DNA from: PALSA-911 sp963839645
GTDB taxonomy: Bacteria; Pseudomonadota; Alphaproteobacteria; Acetobacterales; Acetobacteraceae
Length of the DNA stretch: 64,000 bases
Assembly (NCBI GenBank): GCA_963839645.1
Contig: CAWIVZ010000001.1
Coordinates: 372,001-436,000, forward strand
Reading direction: 5' to 3'
Numbering within the stretch: the first letter of the stretch is position 1; each line of letters opens with the position of its first letter. This document shows, one piece after another, positions 27,679 through 36,688 of this stretch. A program made the translations under genes and the position numbers. A model generated the notes under the pieces. It was not told where the DNA came from and searched no databases. It saw nothing but the letters and a program-made list of their open reading frames with translations.

Positions 27679-28641
27679 ATGCAACCGATCCGGACCAGCA
27701 ATATCCATGTCAACGGCGTGCGGCTGCATGTGACCGAGCAGGGCGCCGGGCCGCTCGTCCTGCTCTGTCATGGCTGGCCGGAGCTGGCGTATTCCTGGCG
27801 CCATCAGATGCCGGCTCTGGCGGCCGCCGGCTATCGCGTTGTCGCGCCGGACATGCGCGGCTTCGGGCAAAGCGAGGCGCCCGCGGACGCCAACGCCTAC
27901 TCCCTGCTGCATACCGTTGGCGACATGGTGGCGCTGGTCGCGGCACTGGGCGAAAGCCAGGCGGTGATCGTTGGGCATGACTGGGGCGCGCCGGTCGCCT
28001 GGACGGCGGCGATGCTGCGCCCGGACGTCTTCCGCGCCGTGGTGGCGATGAGCGTGCCGCATCGCGCCCGCGGCCCGGTGCCGCCGCTGGCCGCATTGCG
28101 CGCGCAGGGGATCGAGACGTTCTATTGGCAGTATTTCCAGACGCCGGGCGTGGCCGAGGCCGAGCTGGAAACGGATGTCGCCGCGTCGATGCGCCGCATC
28201 CTGTATTCCGGCTCCGGCGACGCGCCGCCCGGCCGCACGCTGGAACTGCTGCTGCCGAAGGGTGGCGGGTTCCTGGACCTGACGCTCGATCCCGAGAGCC
28301 TACCGGCATGGCTGACGCGGGACGACCTGGAGACGATGGTGGCGGAATATCGCCGCACCGGGTTTCGCGGCGGGCTGAACTACTACCGCAATCTCGACCG
28401 CAACTGGGAACTGCTCGCCCCCTGGCAGGGTGCCAAGATCCGGCAGCCCGCCTTGTTCATCGCCGGCACGCGCGACGTGGTGATCGCCAGTCCCGCCGGG
28501 CAGAAATCGCTGGCCGACATGCCCGGCCATGTGACCGGCCTGCGCCGCACCCTGCTGATAGAGGGGGCGGGGCATTGGATCCAGCAGGAACGGCCGGCGG
28601 AGGTGAACGCGGCGCTGCTGGAGTTCCTGGCCGGGCTTTGA
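27679..28641 (+). CDS. Alpha/beta hydrolase, epoxide hydrolase-like
   Basis: The 320-residue protein has the oxyanion motif CHGWPE (about 33-38), the nucleophile elbow GHDWGAP with an aspartate nucleophile (about 103), and GAGHWIQQE with the catalytic histidine near 297. An aspartate nucleophile and a cap domain with paired tyrosines (YW and YY segments) are typical of soluble epoxide hydrolases or haloalkane dehalogenases. A GAAGAACG site precedes the ATG. It is convergent with the M20 peptidase gene, 15 bases apart. Confidence 0.87.
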   Translation: MQPIRTSNIHVNGVRLHVTEQGAGPLVLLCHGWPELAYSWRHQMPALAAAGYRVVAPDMRGFGQSEAPADANAYSLLHTVGDMVALVAALGESQAVIVGHDWGAPVAWTAAMLRPDVFRAVVAMSVPHRARGPVPPLAALRAQGIETFYWQYFQTPGVAEAELETDVAASMRRILYSGSGDAPPGRTLELLLPKGGGFLDLTLDPESLPAWLTRDDLETMVAEYRRTGFRGGLNYYRNLDRNWELLAPWQGAKIRQPALFIAGTRDVVIASPAGQKSLADMPGHVTGLRRTLLIEGAGHWIQQERPAEVNAALLEFLAGL

Positions 28642-28656
28642 GGGCTCCCCCGCCGG

Positions 28657-29781
28657 TCAGTTGCCGGCCAGCCGCTCGGCCAGGCGGATGAACAGCGGCA
28701 CGGCGTCGGCGAGTTCGCGCAGGCTGACGCTCTCGTTCGGCTTGTGGGCGACCTCGATGCTGCCGGGGCCGAACACCACGCAGGGCGCGATGGCCTGCAA
28801 CTCCGACGCATCGGTGCCGTAGGGCGCGGTGCGCGGCGCGGCGCCGCTGACCTGCTCGGCCAGCGCGATCAGCGGGTGATCGGCCGGCAGTTCGGGCGGC
28901 GAGCCCTCGCGGGCCTCGCTGAGCGCGATGCCATGCCGTTCGGCCGCATCCCGCACGGCATCCACCACCGGCGTGGGATCGACCTTGGCGGAATAGCGGA
29001 ATTTTATCTGCGCCGTGGCCTTCGGGACGGTGACGTTCATGGCCGCGCCGTGGTTGTCCAGGATCAGGTTGAAGTCGGAGAATGGCGGATCGTAGTCCAC
29101 ATCCTGCAGGCTGGCATCGGTGCGCAATCGGGCGAAGATGGCTTTCATCTCCACCAGGAACGGGATCAGGTCCCAGTTGGCGTTGTGGCCCTTGCCGGTG
29201 CTGCTATGCGCCTGGATGCCGGTGGCGACGGCGGTGAAGGCGATGTGACTGCGATGGCCACGCACCGGGATCATGCCGGTCGGCTCCGCCACCACGATGG
29301 CGCGCGGCCGCACGCGGCGCACCAGGGTGGAGTGCGCGGCGATCTGGTGCGCGCCCTGCTTGGTGGTCTCCTCGTCGGTGGTGATCAGCAGCGTGACCGG
29401 CATCCAGGCCGGCAGGGCGCGGGCGGCAGCGATGATGGCGGCGACCGGGCCCTTCATGTCCGTGCTGCCCAGGCCGTGCAGGGTGTCGCCCTCGATCCGC
29501 GCCGACCACGGGTCTTCCACCCAGCCGGTGTCGGGCACCGTGTCCATGTGGCCGGAGAAGGCGATGCCGCCCGTGGCTCCCTTGCCATGCCCGCCGCGAT
29601 GCGCGACCAGGCAGCGCTTGGCGACGCCGGCGGGATCGACATAGTCCAGGCGCTCGATCTCGAAGCCGTCCAGCGCCGCTTCCACCCGCTCGGCGACGGC
29701 GAGGTTGGAGACGAAGCTGCGGCTGTCGATCGCCACGAGGTCGCGGGCGAGCGCGGTGACTTCGGCCAGGAAATCGGTCAT
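28657..29781 (-). CDS. M20-family deacylase/peptidase (ArgE-like)
   Basis: The 374-residue protein has the di-zinc M20 motifs: FSGHMDTVP (about 74-82) with the histidine and aspartate, LGSTDMKG with the bridging aspartate, TTDEETT with the catalytic and binding glutamates, and VAEPT. The end VAHKPNESV carries the last histidine. Relatives include acetylornithine deacetylase and succinyl-diaminopimelate desuccinylase. Its divergent position, 59 bases from the PLP/MlrC/DSD1 operon, suggests it removes an acyl group or cleaves a peptide in the same pathway (inference), not arginine synthesis. Confidence 0.88.
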   Translation of the reverse strand: MTDFLAEVTALARDLVAIDSRSFVSNLAVAERVEAALDGFEIERLDYVDPAGVAKRCLVAHRGGHGKGATGGIAFSGHMDTVPDTGWVEDPWSARIEGDTLHGLGSTDMKGPVAAIIAAARALPAWMPVTLLITTDEETTKQGAHQIAAHSTLVRRVRPRAIVVAEPTGMIPVRGHRSHIAFTAVATGIQAHSSTGKGHNANWDLIPFLVEMKAIFARLRTDASLQDVDYDPPFSDFNLILDNHGAAMNVTVPKATAQIKFRYSAKVDPTPVVDAVRDAAERHGIALSEAREGSPPELPADHPLIALAEQVSGAAPRTAPYGTDASELQAIAPCVVFGPGSIEVAHKPNESVSLRELADAVPLFIRLAERLAGN

Positions 29782-29840
29782 ACGGGGAGGGTCCTTCGCG
29801 GTGTCTGCCGCGTTCTAGCCATATCCGGGTTCCGATTGCC

Positions 29841-30974
29841 ATGACTGTCGCGTATCTCGACCCGCGTAGCGGGGAAACCTTTCCGATCGGCCAGCCGCGC
29901 TGGTGCGGCACGGGCCAGGCGCCGCTGCTGCTGACGGAATTGCCGGGCATCGGGCGCGACGATATCGACACCGCCACGCGCAGCCTGTGGCGCTATCGCG
30001 CGGCGCTGCCGATGGCGTGCGAGGCGCCGATCAGCATGGGCGAGGGCTGCACGCCGCTGATCACCCGCCGGCTGCACGGCGCCGAGGCGCTGCTGAAATG
30101 CGAATGGTTCATGCCGACCGGCAGCTTCAAGGATCGCGGCGCCAGCGTGATGCTGTCGTTGCTGCGCGCGCAGGGGATCACCGACGTGCTGGAGGACAGC
30201 TCCGGCAATGGCGGCGCCGCCGTTTCCGCCTATGCGGCGGCGGGCGGGATGCGGGCGACGATTATGGCGCCGGCCTCCACCAGCCCGGCCAAGACGGTGC
30301 AGATGCGCGCGCATGGCGCGGCGGTGGAACTGATCCCCGGCAGCCGGCAGGACACGGCGGATGCGGCGGTGGCGCGGGCGGCCAGCGTGTTCTACGCCAG
30401 CCATAACTGGCACCCGTTCTTCCTGCACGGCACCAAGACCCTGGCCTATGAGCTGTGGGAGGATTTGGGCTTCCGCGCTCCCGACAATTTGATCGTGCCG
30501 TGCGGCGCGGGGTCCAACGTGCTCGGCTGCGAGATCGGCTTTTCCGAGCTCCTGCGGGCCGGGCAGATCGAGCGGATGCCGCGCATCTTCGCCGCCCAGC
30601 CGGCCAATTGCGGCCCGATCGCCGCGGCCTTCCTTGCCGGGTCCGACGTGGCGGTGGCTTGCGACATCCGCCCGACCATCGCCGAGGGCACCGCCATCGC
30701 CCAGCCGATCCGGCTGACCGAGGTCCTGGGCACCCTGCGCGAAACCGACGGCGGCGCGGTGCTGCTGAGCGAGGCGGAAATCGGCCAGGCGACGCTCGAC
30801 CTGGCGGCGATGGGCATCTATGTGGAGCCGACCAGCGCGCAGGTGGCGGCCGCCTTCGCCCGGCTGCTGGCCTCCGGGGCGATCACGCCGGAGCAGACCA
30901 CGGTGCTGGTGCTGACGGGCACCGGCCTGAAGGCCACGCCGCGCATCGCCGAATTGCTGGGAGTGCAGCTGTGA
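29841..30974 (+). CDS. Threonine synthase-like PLP enzyme (fold type II)
   Basis: The 377-residue protein is a fold-type II PLP enzyme related to threonine synthase and diaminopropionate ammonia-lyase. Visible motifs are SMGEGCTPL, TGSFKDRGA with PLP lysine Lys97, SSGNGGAAV which holds the asparagine contact, and VPCGAGSNVLG, the phosphate loop. The first residues (MTVAYLDPRSGETFPIGQPRWC) include a threonine-synthase-like N-terminal cysteine region. Its location in a catabolic-looking operon favours an eliminase or lyase acting on a hydroxy- or amino-acid. Its stop overlaps the next GTG start by four bases. Confidence 0.85.
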   Translation: MTVAYLDPRSGETFPIGQPRWCGTGQAPLLLTELPGIGRDDIDTATRSLWRYRAALPMACEAPISMGEGCTPLITRRLHGAEALLKCEWFMPTGSFKDRGASVMLSLLRAQGITDVLEDSSGNGGAAVSAYAAAGGMRATIMAPASTSPAKTVQMRAHGAAVELIPGSRQDTADAAVARAASVFYASHNWHPFFLHGTKTLAYELWEDLGFRAPDNLIVPCGAGSNVLGCEIGFSELLRAGQIERMPRIFAAQPANCGPIAAAFLAGSDVAVACDIRPTIAEGTAIAQPIRLTEVLGTLRETDGGAVLLSEAEIGQATLDLAAMGIYVEPTSAQVAAAFARLLASGAITPEQTTVLVLTGTGLKATPRIAELLGVQL

Positions 30975-32509
30975 ACGGACCGCGGATCGCCTTGCTGGGC
31001 TTTTCCATCGAATGCAACCGCTTCGCCCCGATGGCGACAGAGGTGGATTTTTCCACCAAGACGCTGCTGACCGGCGAGGCAATGCTGGACGATGCGCGAT
31101 CCGCCGCCCCGCGCATGTTGGGCGAGATGCCGGGATTTCTGGCCGACATGGATGCGGCCGGGCCGTGGCAGCCGGTGCCCTGCCTGCTGGCGATGGCCGA
31201 GCCGAACGGGCCGGTGGAGCATGCGTTCTTCCATCGGATGATGGCGCAATGGGAACGCGAGCTGCGCGAGGCCGGGGAACTGCACGGCGTCTATTGCGTC
31301 ATGCACGGCGCCGGCCTGACCACCGAGGACGACGACCCCGAGGGCACGATCCTGACCATGGTGCGCGGCCTGGTCGGGCCGGACGTGAAGATCGTGGCGA
31401 CCTATGATCTGCACGCAAATGTCGCGCCGGCCGATATCGACACCATCGACGCCTATATCGGCTATCGCACCAACCCGCATATGGACATGCGCGAGCGCGG
31501 CGCCGAGGCGGCGCAGATGATGCGCAGGCTGTTCACCGGCACCCGCACCCATATCGCCCATGTGCGCCTGCCGATCGTGCCGCCGACGGTGACGATGTTG
31601 ACCGGCAAGGACGCCAACGACCGGCCGTATGGCGAACTGATCGATCTCGGCCAGCAGCGCATGCGGGAGGCGCCCTATGCCGGGCGGGTGTTGAACGTTT
31701 CGGTGATGGGCGGCTTCGCCTATGCCGATACGGCGTTCAACGGCCTGACGGCGGTGGTGACGGCGACCGATCCAGAGGCCGCCCAGGCCCTGGCGCAGGA
31801 GATCGCGGCGGCGGGCTGGGCCAGGCGGGACCGCTTCAGCCCGAAGCTGACCTCACTGGACGATGCCGTGCGGCTGGCCAAGGGCACCGAGGATCCGGCC
31901 CGCCCGGCGCTGATCTTCGCCGATGTCGCCGACAATCCCGGCGGCGGCGGGCGCGGCAACACGATGCATATCCTGGACGCCTTCCTGAAGGCCGGCGTGC
32001 GCGATGCGATCGTCGGGGTGATCACCGATCCCGCCCTGGCGGCGGAGGCGCATGGGCTGGGCGAGGGGGCGGCCTTCGTCGCGCGCTTCAACCGCGACGG
32101 CGGCGATGCCTTCTCCCACCCGCTCTATGTTCCCGCCACGGTCCGCGCGCTGCGTCCCGGCCAGGTGCTGGCACGGCGCGGCATCTTCGCCGGCGGGTCG
32201 ATCGATCTCGGCCCGTCCTGCGCCCTGCGGATCGGCGGGATCACGGTCGTGGTGATTTCCCAGCGCATCCAATGCGCCGATCCCGCCTTCCTGGAAAGCT
32301 TCGGACTGGATATCGCTGCCGCCCGCGTGGTGGTGGTGAAATCGCGCGGGCATTTTCGCGGCGGCTTCGACGAGTTCTTTCGCCATGAACAGGTGATCGA
32401 GGTGGACGCGCCCGGCCTGACCAGCCCGATCCTGTCCCGCTTCGACTGGCAGCACATGCCGCGACCGGTCATTCCCATCGATCCTTCCGCCAGTTGGAAC
32501 CCAGCATGA
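30971..32509 (+). CDS. M81-family metallopeptidase (MlrC / microcystinase C-like)
   Basis: The 512-residue protein matches the MlrC family, whose founder hydrolyses the linear products of microcystin in sphingomonads. The zinc-site candidates are GFSIECNRFAP, VMHGAG, ATYDLHANVAP and RTNPHMDMRE; the C-terminal domain includes DVADNPGGGG. Most members have unknown substrates. It starts with GTG at 30971, overlapping the previous stop, and its own stop overlaps the next ATG, so it is the middle gene of a tightly coupled operon. Substrates are likely small peptides or amides with unusual amino acids. Confidence 0.87.
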   Translation: MNGPRIALLGFSIECNRFAPMATEVDFSTKTLLTGEAMLDDARSAAPRMLGEMPGFLADMDAAGPWQPVPCLLAMAEPNGPVEHAFFHRMMAQWERELREAGELHGVYCVMHGAGLTTEDDDPEGTILTMVRGLVGPDVKIVATYDLHANVAPADIDTIDAYIGYRTNPHMDMRERGAEAAQMMRRLFTGTRTHIAHVRLPIVPPTVTMLTGKDANDRPYGELIDLGQQRMREAPYAGRVLNVSVMGGFAYADTAFNGLTAVVTATDPEAAQALAQEIAAAGWARRDRFSPKLTSLDDAVRLAKGTEDPARPALIFADVADNPGGGGRGNTMHILDAFLKAGVRDAIVGVITDPALAAEAHGLGEGAAFVARFNRDGGDAFSHPLYVPATVRALRPGQVLARRGIFAGGSIDLGPSCALRIGGITVVVISQRIQCADPAFLESFGLDIAAARVVVVKSRGHFRGGFDEFFRHEQVIEVDAPGLTSPILSRFDWQHMPRPVIPIDPSASWNPA

Positions 32510-33603
32510 AACTGACCGACCTGCCGACCCCGTGCCTGGTGCTGGACCGCAGCAAACTGAAGCACAACATCCGGACGATGGCCGATGCGTTGGCCCGGCA
32601 CGGCGTGCCGCTGCGCCCGCATATGAAGACGGCCAAGTCGGTCGACGTGGCGCGGCTGGCCCTGGCCGGGCAGCCCGGCGGCATCACCGTCTCTACCCTG
32701 GCGGAGGCCGAGTATTTCAGCGCGCACGGGATCACCGACATTCTGTACGCGGTCGGGATAACGCCGCGCAAGCTGACCGAGATCGCCAGGCTGAACGCCG
32801 ACGGCGCCAAGATCATGGTGATTACCGATGACATCGATACCGCCGGGATCATCGCAGCAGGGCCGCTTCCGCCGCGCTGCCTGATCGAGATAGACACTGG
32901 AGAAGCGCGCGGCGGCGTCGGGCCGGAGGACGACGCCCTGCTGGAGATCGCCGAGAAGCTCGGCGCGAACCTGGCCGGCGTGATGACCCATGCCGGCCAC
33001 AGCTACGCCGGCCGAACCGCCGCCGACATGACCGCCATCGCCGAGGCCGAGCGCGCCGGCGCGGTGCGCGCGGCGGATCGGCTGCGGCAGGCCGGCCATG
33101 ACTGCGCCATCGTCTCGGTCGGCAGTTCCCCCACCGCGCTGCACGCGGGGTCGCTGGCGGGCGTGACGGAAGTTCGCGCTGGCGTCTACATGTTCGGCGA
33201 TCTGTTCCAGGCGGAGATCGGCACCCACGGGTTCGACGACATCGCGGTGACGGTGCTGGCCAGCGTGATCGGCCGGCGCCCCGGAAAGCTGCTGGTGGAT
33301 GCCGGCGGGATCGCCTTGTCGAAGGACCGCAGCACCGAGACGGCGCCGAAGGATTATGGTTTCGGACTGATGCTGGACCTGGACGGCAGCCGCCGCCACG
33401 GCGATGCCATCGTAAGGCGGGCGTATCAGGAGCACGGGCTGATCGAACTCGATCCCGCGCATCCGCTCGATCTGCCGATCGGCGGCCTGGTGCGCATCGC
33501 CCCCAATCACACCTGCATGACCGCGGCGGCACATGACCGTTACTACGTGATCGACGGCAGCGACGAAGTCGTCGCCACCTGGCCACGCGTGAACGGCTGG
33601 TAG
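32506..33603 (+). CDS. D-threonine aldolase / D-serine dehydratase-like PLP enzyme
   Basis: The 365-residue enzyme has the alanine-racemase-like fold: PTPCLVLDRSKLKHNI at the start, RPHMKTAKS with PLP lysine Lys41, and a C-terminal NHTCM with histidine and cysteine that match the metal site of D-serine dehydratases and D-threonine aldolases. The enzyme probably cleaves a D-3-hydroxy amino acid into an aldehyde and glycine, or dehydrates D-serine. Its ATG overlaps the MlrC-like stop. Together with the upstream genes this suggests catabolism of D- or beta-hydroxy amino acids (inference). The frame is intact and ends at element B. Confidence 0.87.
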   Translation: MKLTDLPTPCLVLDRSKLKHNIRTMADALARHGVPLRPHMKTAKSVDVARLALAGQPGGITVSTLAEAEYFSAHGITDILYAVGITPRKLTEIARLNADGAKIMVITDDIDTAGIIAAGPLPPRCLIEIDTGEARGGVGPEDDALLEIAEKLGANLAGVMTHAGHSYAGRTAADMTAIAEAERAGAVRAADRLRQAGHDCAIVSVGSSPTALHAGSLAGVTEVRAGVYMFGDLFQAEIGTHGFDDIAVTVLASVIGRRPGKLLVDAGGIALSKDRSTETAPKDYGFGLMLDLDGSRRHGDAIVRRAYQEHGLIELDPAHPLDLPIGGLVRIAPNHTCMTAAAHDRYYVIDGSDEVVATWPRVNGW

Positions 33604-33847
33604 CAAGGCTGGGGCTCTGCCCCAGGCCCCGGAAGGGCGCTGCCCTTCACCCGTGAGGGGACGCGTCCCCTCGACCCCGTGGAAGGTTTGTTGGGGAAGG
33701 GGGCATGCCCAAGCCGACGTTGCCGTCGTAGGCTTGGCATGCCCCCTTCCCCAACAAACCTATTCAAAAGGGTCAAGGGAACGAGTTCCCTTGCGGGGTG
33801 GAGGGGCAGCGCCCCTCCTGGGGTTTGGGGCAAAGCCCCAGCCTTGC
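33603..33847. repeat. Composite nested-palindrome element B (245 bp)
   Basis: The element has 13-base perfect terminal inverted repeats GCAAGGCTGGGGC (33603-33615 against 33835-33847). Inside, in order, are hairpins with arms at 33609-33625 (seven-base arms), 33632-33648 (GAAGGGC arms), an 18-base perfect palindrome GAGGGGACGCGTCCCCTC (33655-33672), a central perfect 25-base inverted repeat (33685-33709 with 33736-33760) extended by AAGCC/GGCTT and GACG/CGTC, then arms at 33774-33793, 33801-33817 and 33827-33839. It fills the gap between two convergent genes and has no coding frame of note. The plan matches element A. Confidence 0.88.
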
Positions 33848-33853
33848 ACCCGC

Positions 33854-35059
33854 TCAGGCCAGCACGCCCAGGTGCCGCAGGCGGGTGATTTCCGCGTCGG
33901 AATAGCCGGCTTCGCGCAGGATGTCCTCGTTGTGCTGGCCCAATCGGGGTGCGCGGCGCGGCGGGGTTTTGGCCGCACCGTCGATGAGGAACGGACTGCT
34001 GACGGTCAGGGCGGTTTCGCCGGCATAGGGGACCAGCGCGTCGGCCGCGCGCATCTGCGCGTCGTCGGCGATGTCGTCCAGCGTGCCGATCAGGCCGAAG
34101 GTGATCCCGGCCGCGTCCAGGGACGCGCGCCAATGCGCCAGGGGTTGGGCGGCGAAGGCGGCGTCGAATGCCGCGATCAGGGCGGGGGCATTGGCGCGCC
34201 GTGCCGCCTGGGTGGCGAAGCGCGGGTCGTCCGCCAGGTCCGGGCGGCCGATCAGGTTCAGCAGCGGCAGGAACTGCCGCTCCTCGTTCAGCAGGGTCAG
34301 GATGAACCAGCGCCCGTCGGCGCAGCGGTACAGGGAGGTGCAGGCGTTGGTGCCCTGTTCGCGCTTCGGGCGCGGCGGCACCGCCAGCCCGGCCAGCGCC
34401 GCCTGGACGAAAAACCCATTGGCCCACAAGCCGTTGGCCAGCAGCGACGAGGACACCAGCCCGCCCTTCCCGGTGCGCTCGCGGCGATAGAGCGCGGTGA
34501 CGATGCCGCCGTACAGGCCCATGGCGCTGGGGTGGTCGCCCATGCCGGGCACCGAACGGGCCGGCGCGGCGTCGGCGTCGGCCCGGACCAGATCCATCAG
34601 GCCGGAGCGCGCCCAATAGGCGGTGGAATCGAACCCGGTCTTCTCCGCCTCGTCCCCGGTCTCGCCATAGGCGGTGAAAGAGCCGTAGACCAGCCGCGGA
34701 TTGAGCGGACCGAGATCCTCATAGGTCACCTTCAACCGCCGGCGCACCGGCAGCGGAAGATTGGTGATGAACACGTCCGCCTGCGTCACAAGATGGCTAA
34801 GCACGGCGTGACCGTCCGCGGATTTCAGATCGATGCACAGGCTGCGTTTGTTGCGCGAGGCGAGTTCCCACGGATAGTTCTGCTCCGTGACCGGCATGCC
34901 CGGCAGCTTGTAGAGGTTGCGGTAGGTGTCGCCCTCGCCGGGCGGCTCGACCTTGATCACGTCGGCGCCGAAATCGGAAAGCACCGTCGCCGCCGCGGGG
35001 GCGGCGATGAAGCTGGCGCAATCGATGACCTTCAGGCCATCGAATATCCCCTGCCCCAT
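33854..35059 (-). CDS. Class III CoA-transferase (CaiB/BaiF family)
   Basis: The 401-residue protein starts GIFDGLKVIDCASFIAAP with the catalytic-fold segment, GADVIKVEPPGEGD, and the NKRSLCIDLK motif; the expected aspartate of the family lies near residue 170. It transfers CoA to an organic acid, activating a substrate for the thiolase pathway of the genes upstream. Its start lies inside the end of the thiolase gene by 28 bases. The C-terminal half has GTNACTSLYRCADGRW. The specific acid is unknown. Confidence 0.88.
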   Translation of the reverse strand: MGQGIFDGLKVIDCASFIAAPAAATVLSDFGADVIKVEPPGEGDTYRNLYKLPGMPVTEQNYPWELASRNKRSLCIDLKSADGHAVLSHLVTQADVFITNLPLPVRRRLKVTYEDLGPLNPRLVYGSFTAYGETGDEAEKTGFDSTAYWARSGLMDLVRADADAAPARSVPGMGDHPSAMGLYGGIVTALYRRERTGKGGLVSSSLLANGLWANGFFVQAALAGLAVPPRPKREQGTNACTSLYRCADGRWFILTLLNEERQFLPLLNLIGRPDLADDPRFATQAARRANAPALIAAFDAAFAAQPLAHWRASLDAAGITFGLIGTLDDIADDAQMRAADALVPYAGETALTVSSPFLIDGAAKTPPRRAPRLGQHNEDILREAGYSDAEITRLRHLGVLA

Positions 35060-36216
35060 CGCCTAACCCCTCTGAACGGGCCTTCGTTGGTGAAGATGAT
35101 CGTGCCGGAGGCCGCGAACATGCCGCCGACGCCGTGGCAGACGGAGATCTTCGCGCCCGGCACCTGCGCGGGCGCGATGCCGCGCATCTGCCGCACGCTC
35201 TCCTGCAAGGCGTACATGCCGTACATGCCGGAATGCATGTAGGACAGGCCGCCGCCGTTGGTGTTCATCGGCAGCTTGGCGCCGATGGCGGTGTTGCGCT
35301 CCGCGATGAAGGCGCCGGCCTCGCCGCGGCCGACGAAGCCGAGGTCTTCCAGGCCGTATAGCGGCAGGTGCGCGAAGGCGTCGTAGATCATCAGGTGATC
35401 GACGTCCTTGTGGGTGATGCCGGCTTCCTTGAACGCCGTCGGCCCGGCCACGCGGAAGGCGCGCGAGGAGTTGAAATCCTCCATCTGGCTGACCATCGGG
35501 GTTTCCACGCTCTCGCCGGTGCCGAGGATGTAGACGGGCTTGTTCGGGAAATCCTTGGCCCGCTCGGCAGAGGTCAGGATCAGCGCGCCGCCGCCGTCGG
35601 TGACCAGGCAGCATTGCAGGATGCGGAACGGATAGGCGATCATGCGGGAGTTCAGCACATCCGCGACGGTGATCGGATCCTTGTAGGTGGAGCGCGGGTT
35701 CAGCGCCGCCCATTCGCGCTGCACCACCGAAACCATGGCGATCTGCTCATGCGTCACGCCGTAGGTCTTCATGTAGCGCAGCACCGGGATCGGGAACAGG
35801 CTCGGCGGTCCCATCGGGCCGAAGGGCTGCTCGAACTGACCGTTCAGGCTGTCCGCCCCGATCGAGCGCGGGGGCCGGCCGATGCCGGAACGTCCGCTTT
35901 CGCCGTGCGTGATCAGGATGGTTTTCGCCAGGCCGGACTGGATGGCGGCGGCGGCATGGCGCACATGGATCATGAACGAACAGCCGCCGACGGAGGTGCC
36001 GTCGACATAGGTCGGCGTGATGCCGAGATACTGCGCCAGCTGCTGCGGGGTTTCCACGGCGGTGGCGATGCCGTCGATATCGCTGGGCTTCAGCCCGGCA
36101 TCCTTCATGGCGTTCAGCGCCGCATCCGCGTGCAGCTGGATCTGCGACATGTCCGGCACGACGCCGAGCTTGGTGGTTTCGGAAGCGCCGACGACGGCAA
36201 CCGCTTTCTGTTTCAT
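35032..36216 (-). CDS. Thiolase / SCP-x-type acetyl-CoA acetyltransferase-like protein
   Basis: The 394-residue protein resembles SCP-x-type thiolases that lack the C-terminal SCP2 domain. VGGCSFM carries a cysteine at the nucleophile position (about 88), GGGLSYMHSG corresponds to the usual histidine region, and SVCHGVGG near residue 360 has the second cysteine. It is paired with a DUF35 protein, which sits immediately upstream; in other systems such pairs form thiolase or aldolase complexes. The start at 36216 has AAGGATAAG before it. Its printed tail overlaps the CoA-transferase start. Confidence 0.85.
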   Translation of the reverse strand: MKQKAVAVVGASETTKLGVVPDMSQIQLHADAALNAMKDAGLKPSDIDGIATAVETPQQLAQYLGITPTYVDGTSVGGCSFMIHVRHAAAAIQSGLAKTILITHGESGRSGIGRPPRSIGADSLNGQFEQPFGPMGPPSLFPIPVLRYMKTYGVTHEQIAMVSVVQREWAALNPRSTYKDPITVADVLNSRMIAYPFRILQCCLVTDGGGALILTSAERAKDFPNKPVYILGTGESVETPMVSQMEDFNSSRAFRVAGPTAFKEAGITHKDVDHLMIYDAFAHLPLYGLEDLGFVGRGEAGAFIAERNTAIGAKLPMNTNGGGLSYMHSGMYGMYALQESVRQMRGIAPAQVPGAKISVCHGVGGMFAASGTIIFTNEGPFRGVRRWGRGYSMA

Positions 36217-36220
36217 CTTC

Positions 36221-36631
36221 TTATCCTTTCGCCGGGCGGAACAGCGGAAGCGTGATGCTGTCGTCCATTGGGACAAAGGCGACCTCGAGCTTCATATCCA
36301 GCTCCAGCGCCTCCGGCGTCTGCGGGCAGTCGATGATGTTGGTCATCATGCGCGGCCCCTCGTCCAGTTCCACCACGGCGATGGCGTAGGGCGGGGTGAA
36401 GCCCGGCACCTTCCGGTGATGAATGACGTAGCTGTACAGCTTCGCCTTGCCGGACGCCTTCAGGGTGGAGACGCTGCGGCTGGCGCAGCCGGGGCAGAAC
36501 GGGCGCGGCGGGAAATAGATCTTGGCGCATTCGTCGCAGCGTTGCAGCAGCAGCTGCCCGGCTTTGGTGCCGTCCCAGAAATGCTGGGTCTCCGGCGTGG
36601 GCACCGGTTTTGCGCGGCCTGGTTCAAGCAT
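36221..36631 (-). CDS. DUF35 OB-fold zinc-ribbon protein, thiolase partner
   Basis: The 136-residue protein has a zinc ribbon (CDECAKIYFPPRPFCPGC, about residues 31-48) and an OB-fold acyl-CoA-associated domain (about 60-136). This is the standard form of DUF35 partners of thiolases, such as BbsA with BbsB or the ChsH2-Ltp2 aldolase complex. The stop lies five bases before the thiolase start. GGGGAGAA precedes the ATG at 36631. Confidence 0.9.
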   Translation of the reverse strand: MLEPGRAKPVPTPETQHFWDGTKAGQLLLQRCDECAKIYFPPRPFCPGCASRSVSTLKASGKAKLYSYVIHHRKVPGFTPPYAIAVVELDEGPRMMTNIIDCPQTPEALELDMKLEVAFVPMDDSITLPLFRPAKG

Positions 36632-36688
36632 GGTCGTTTCTCCCCTTGATGCGATTGGCACGATCTTGGACGCGAGCGGCGGCGCGGT

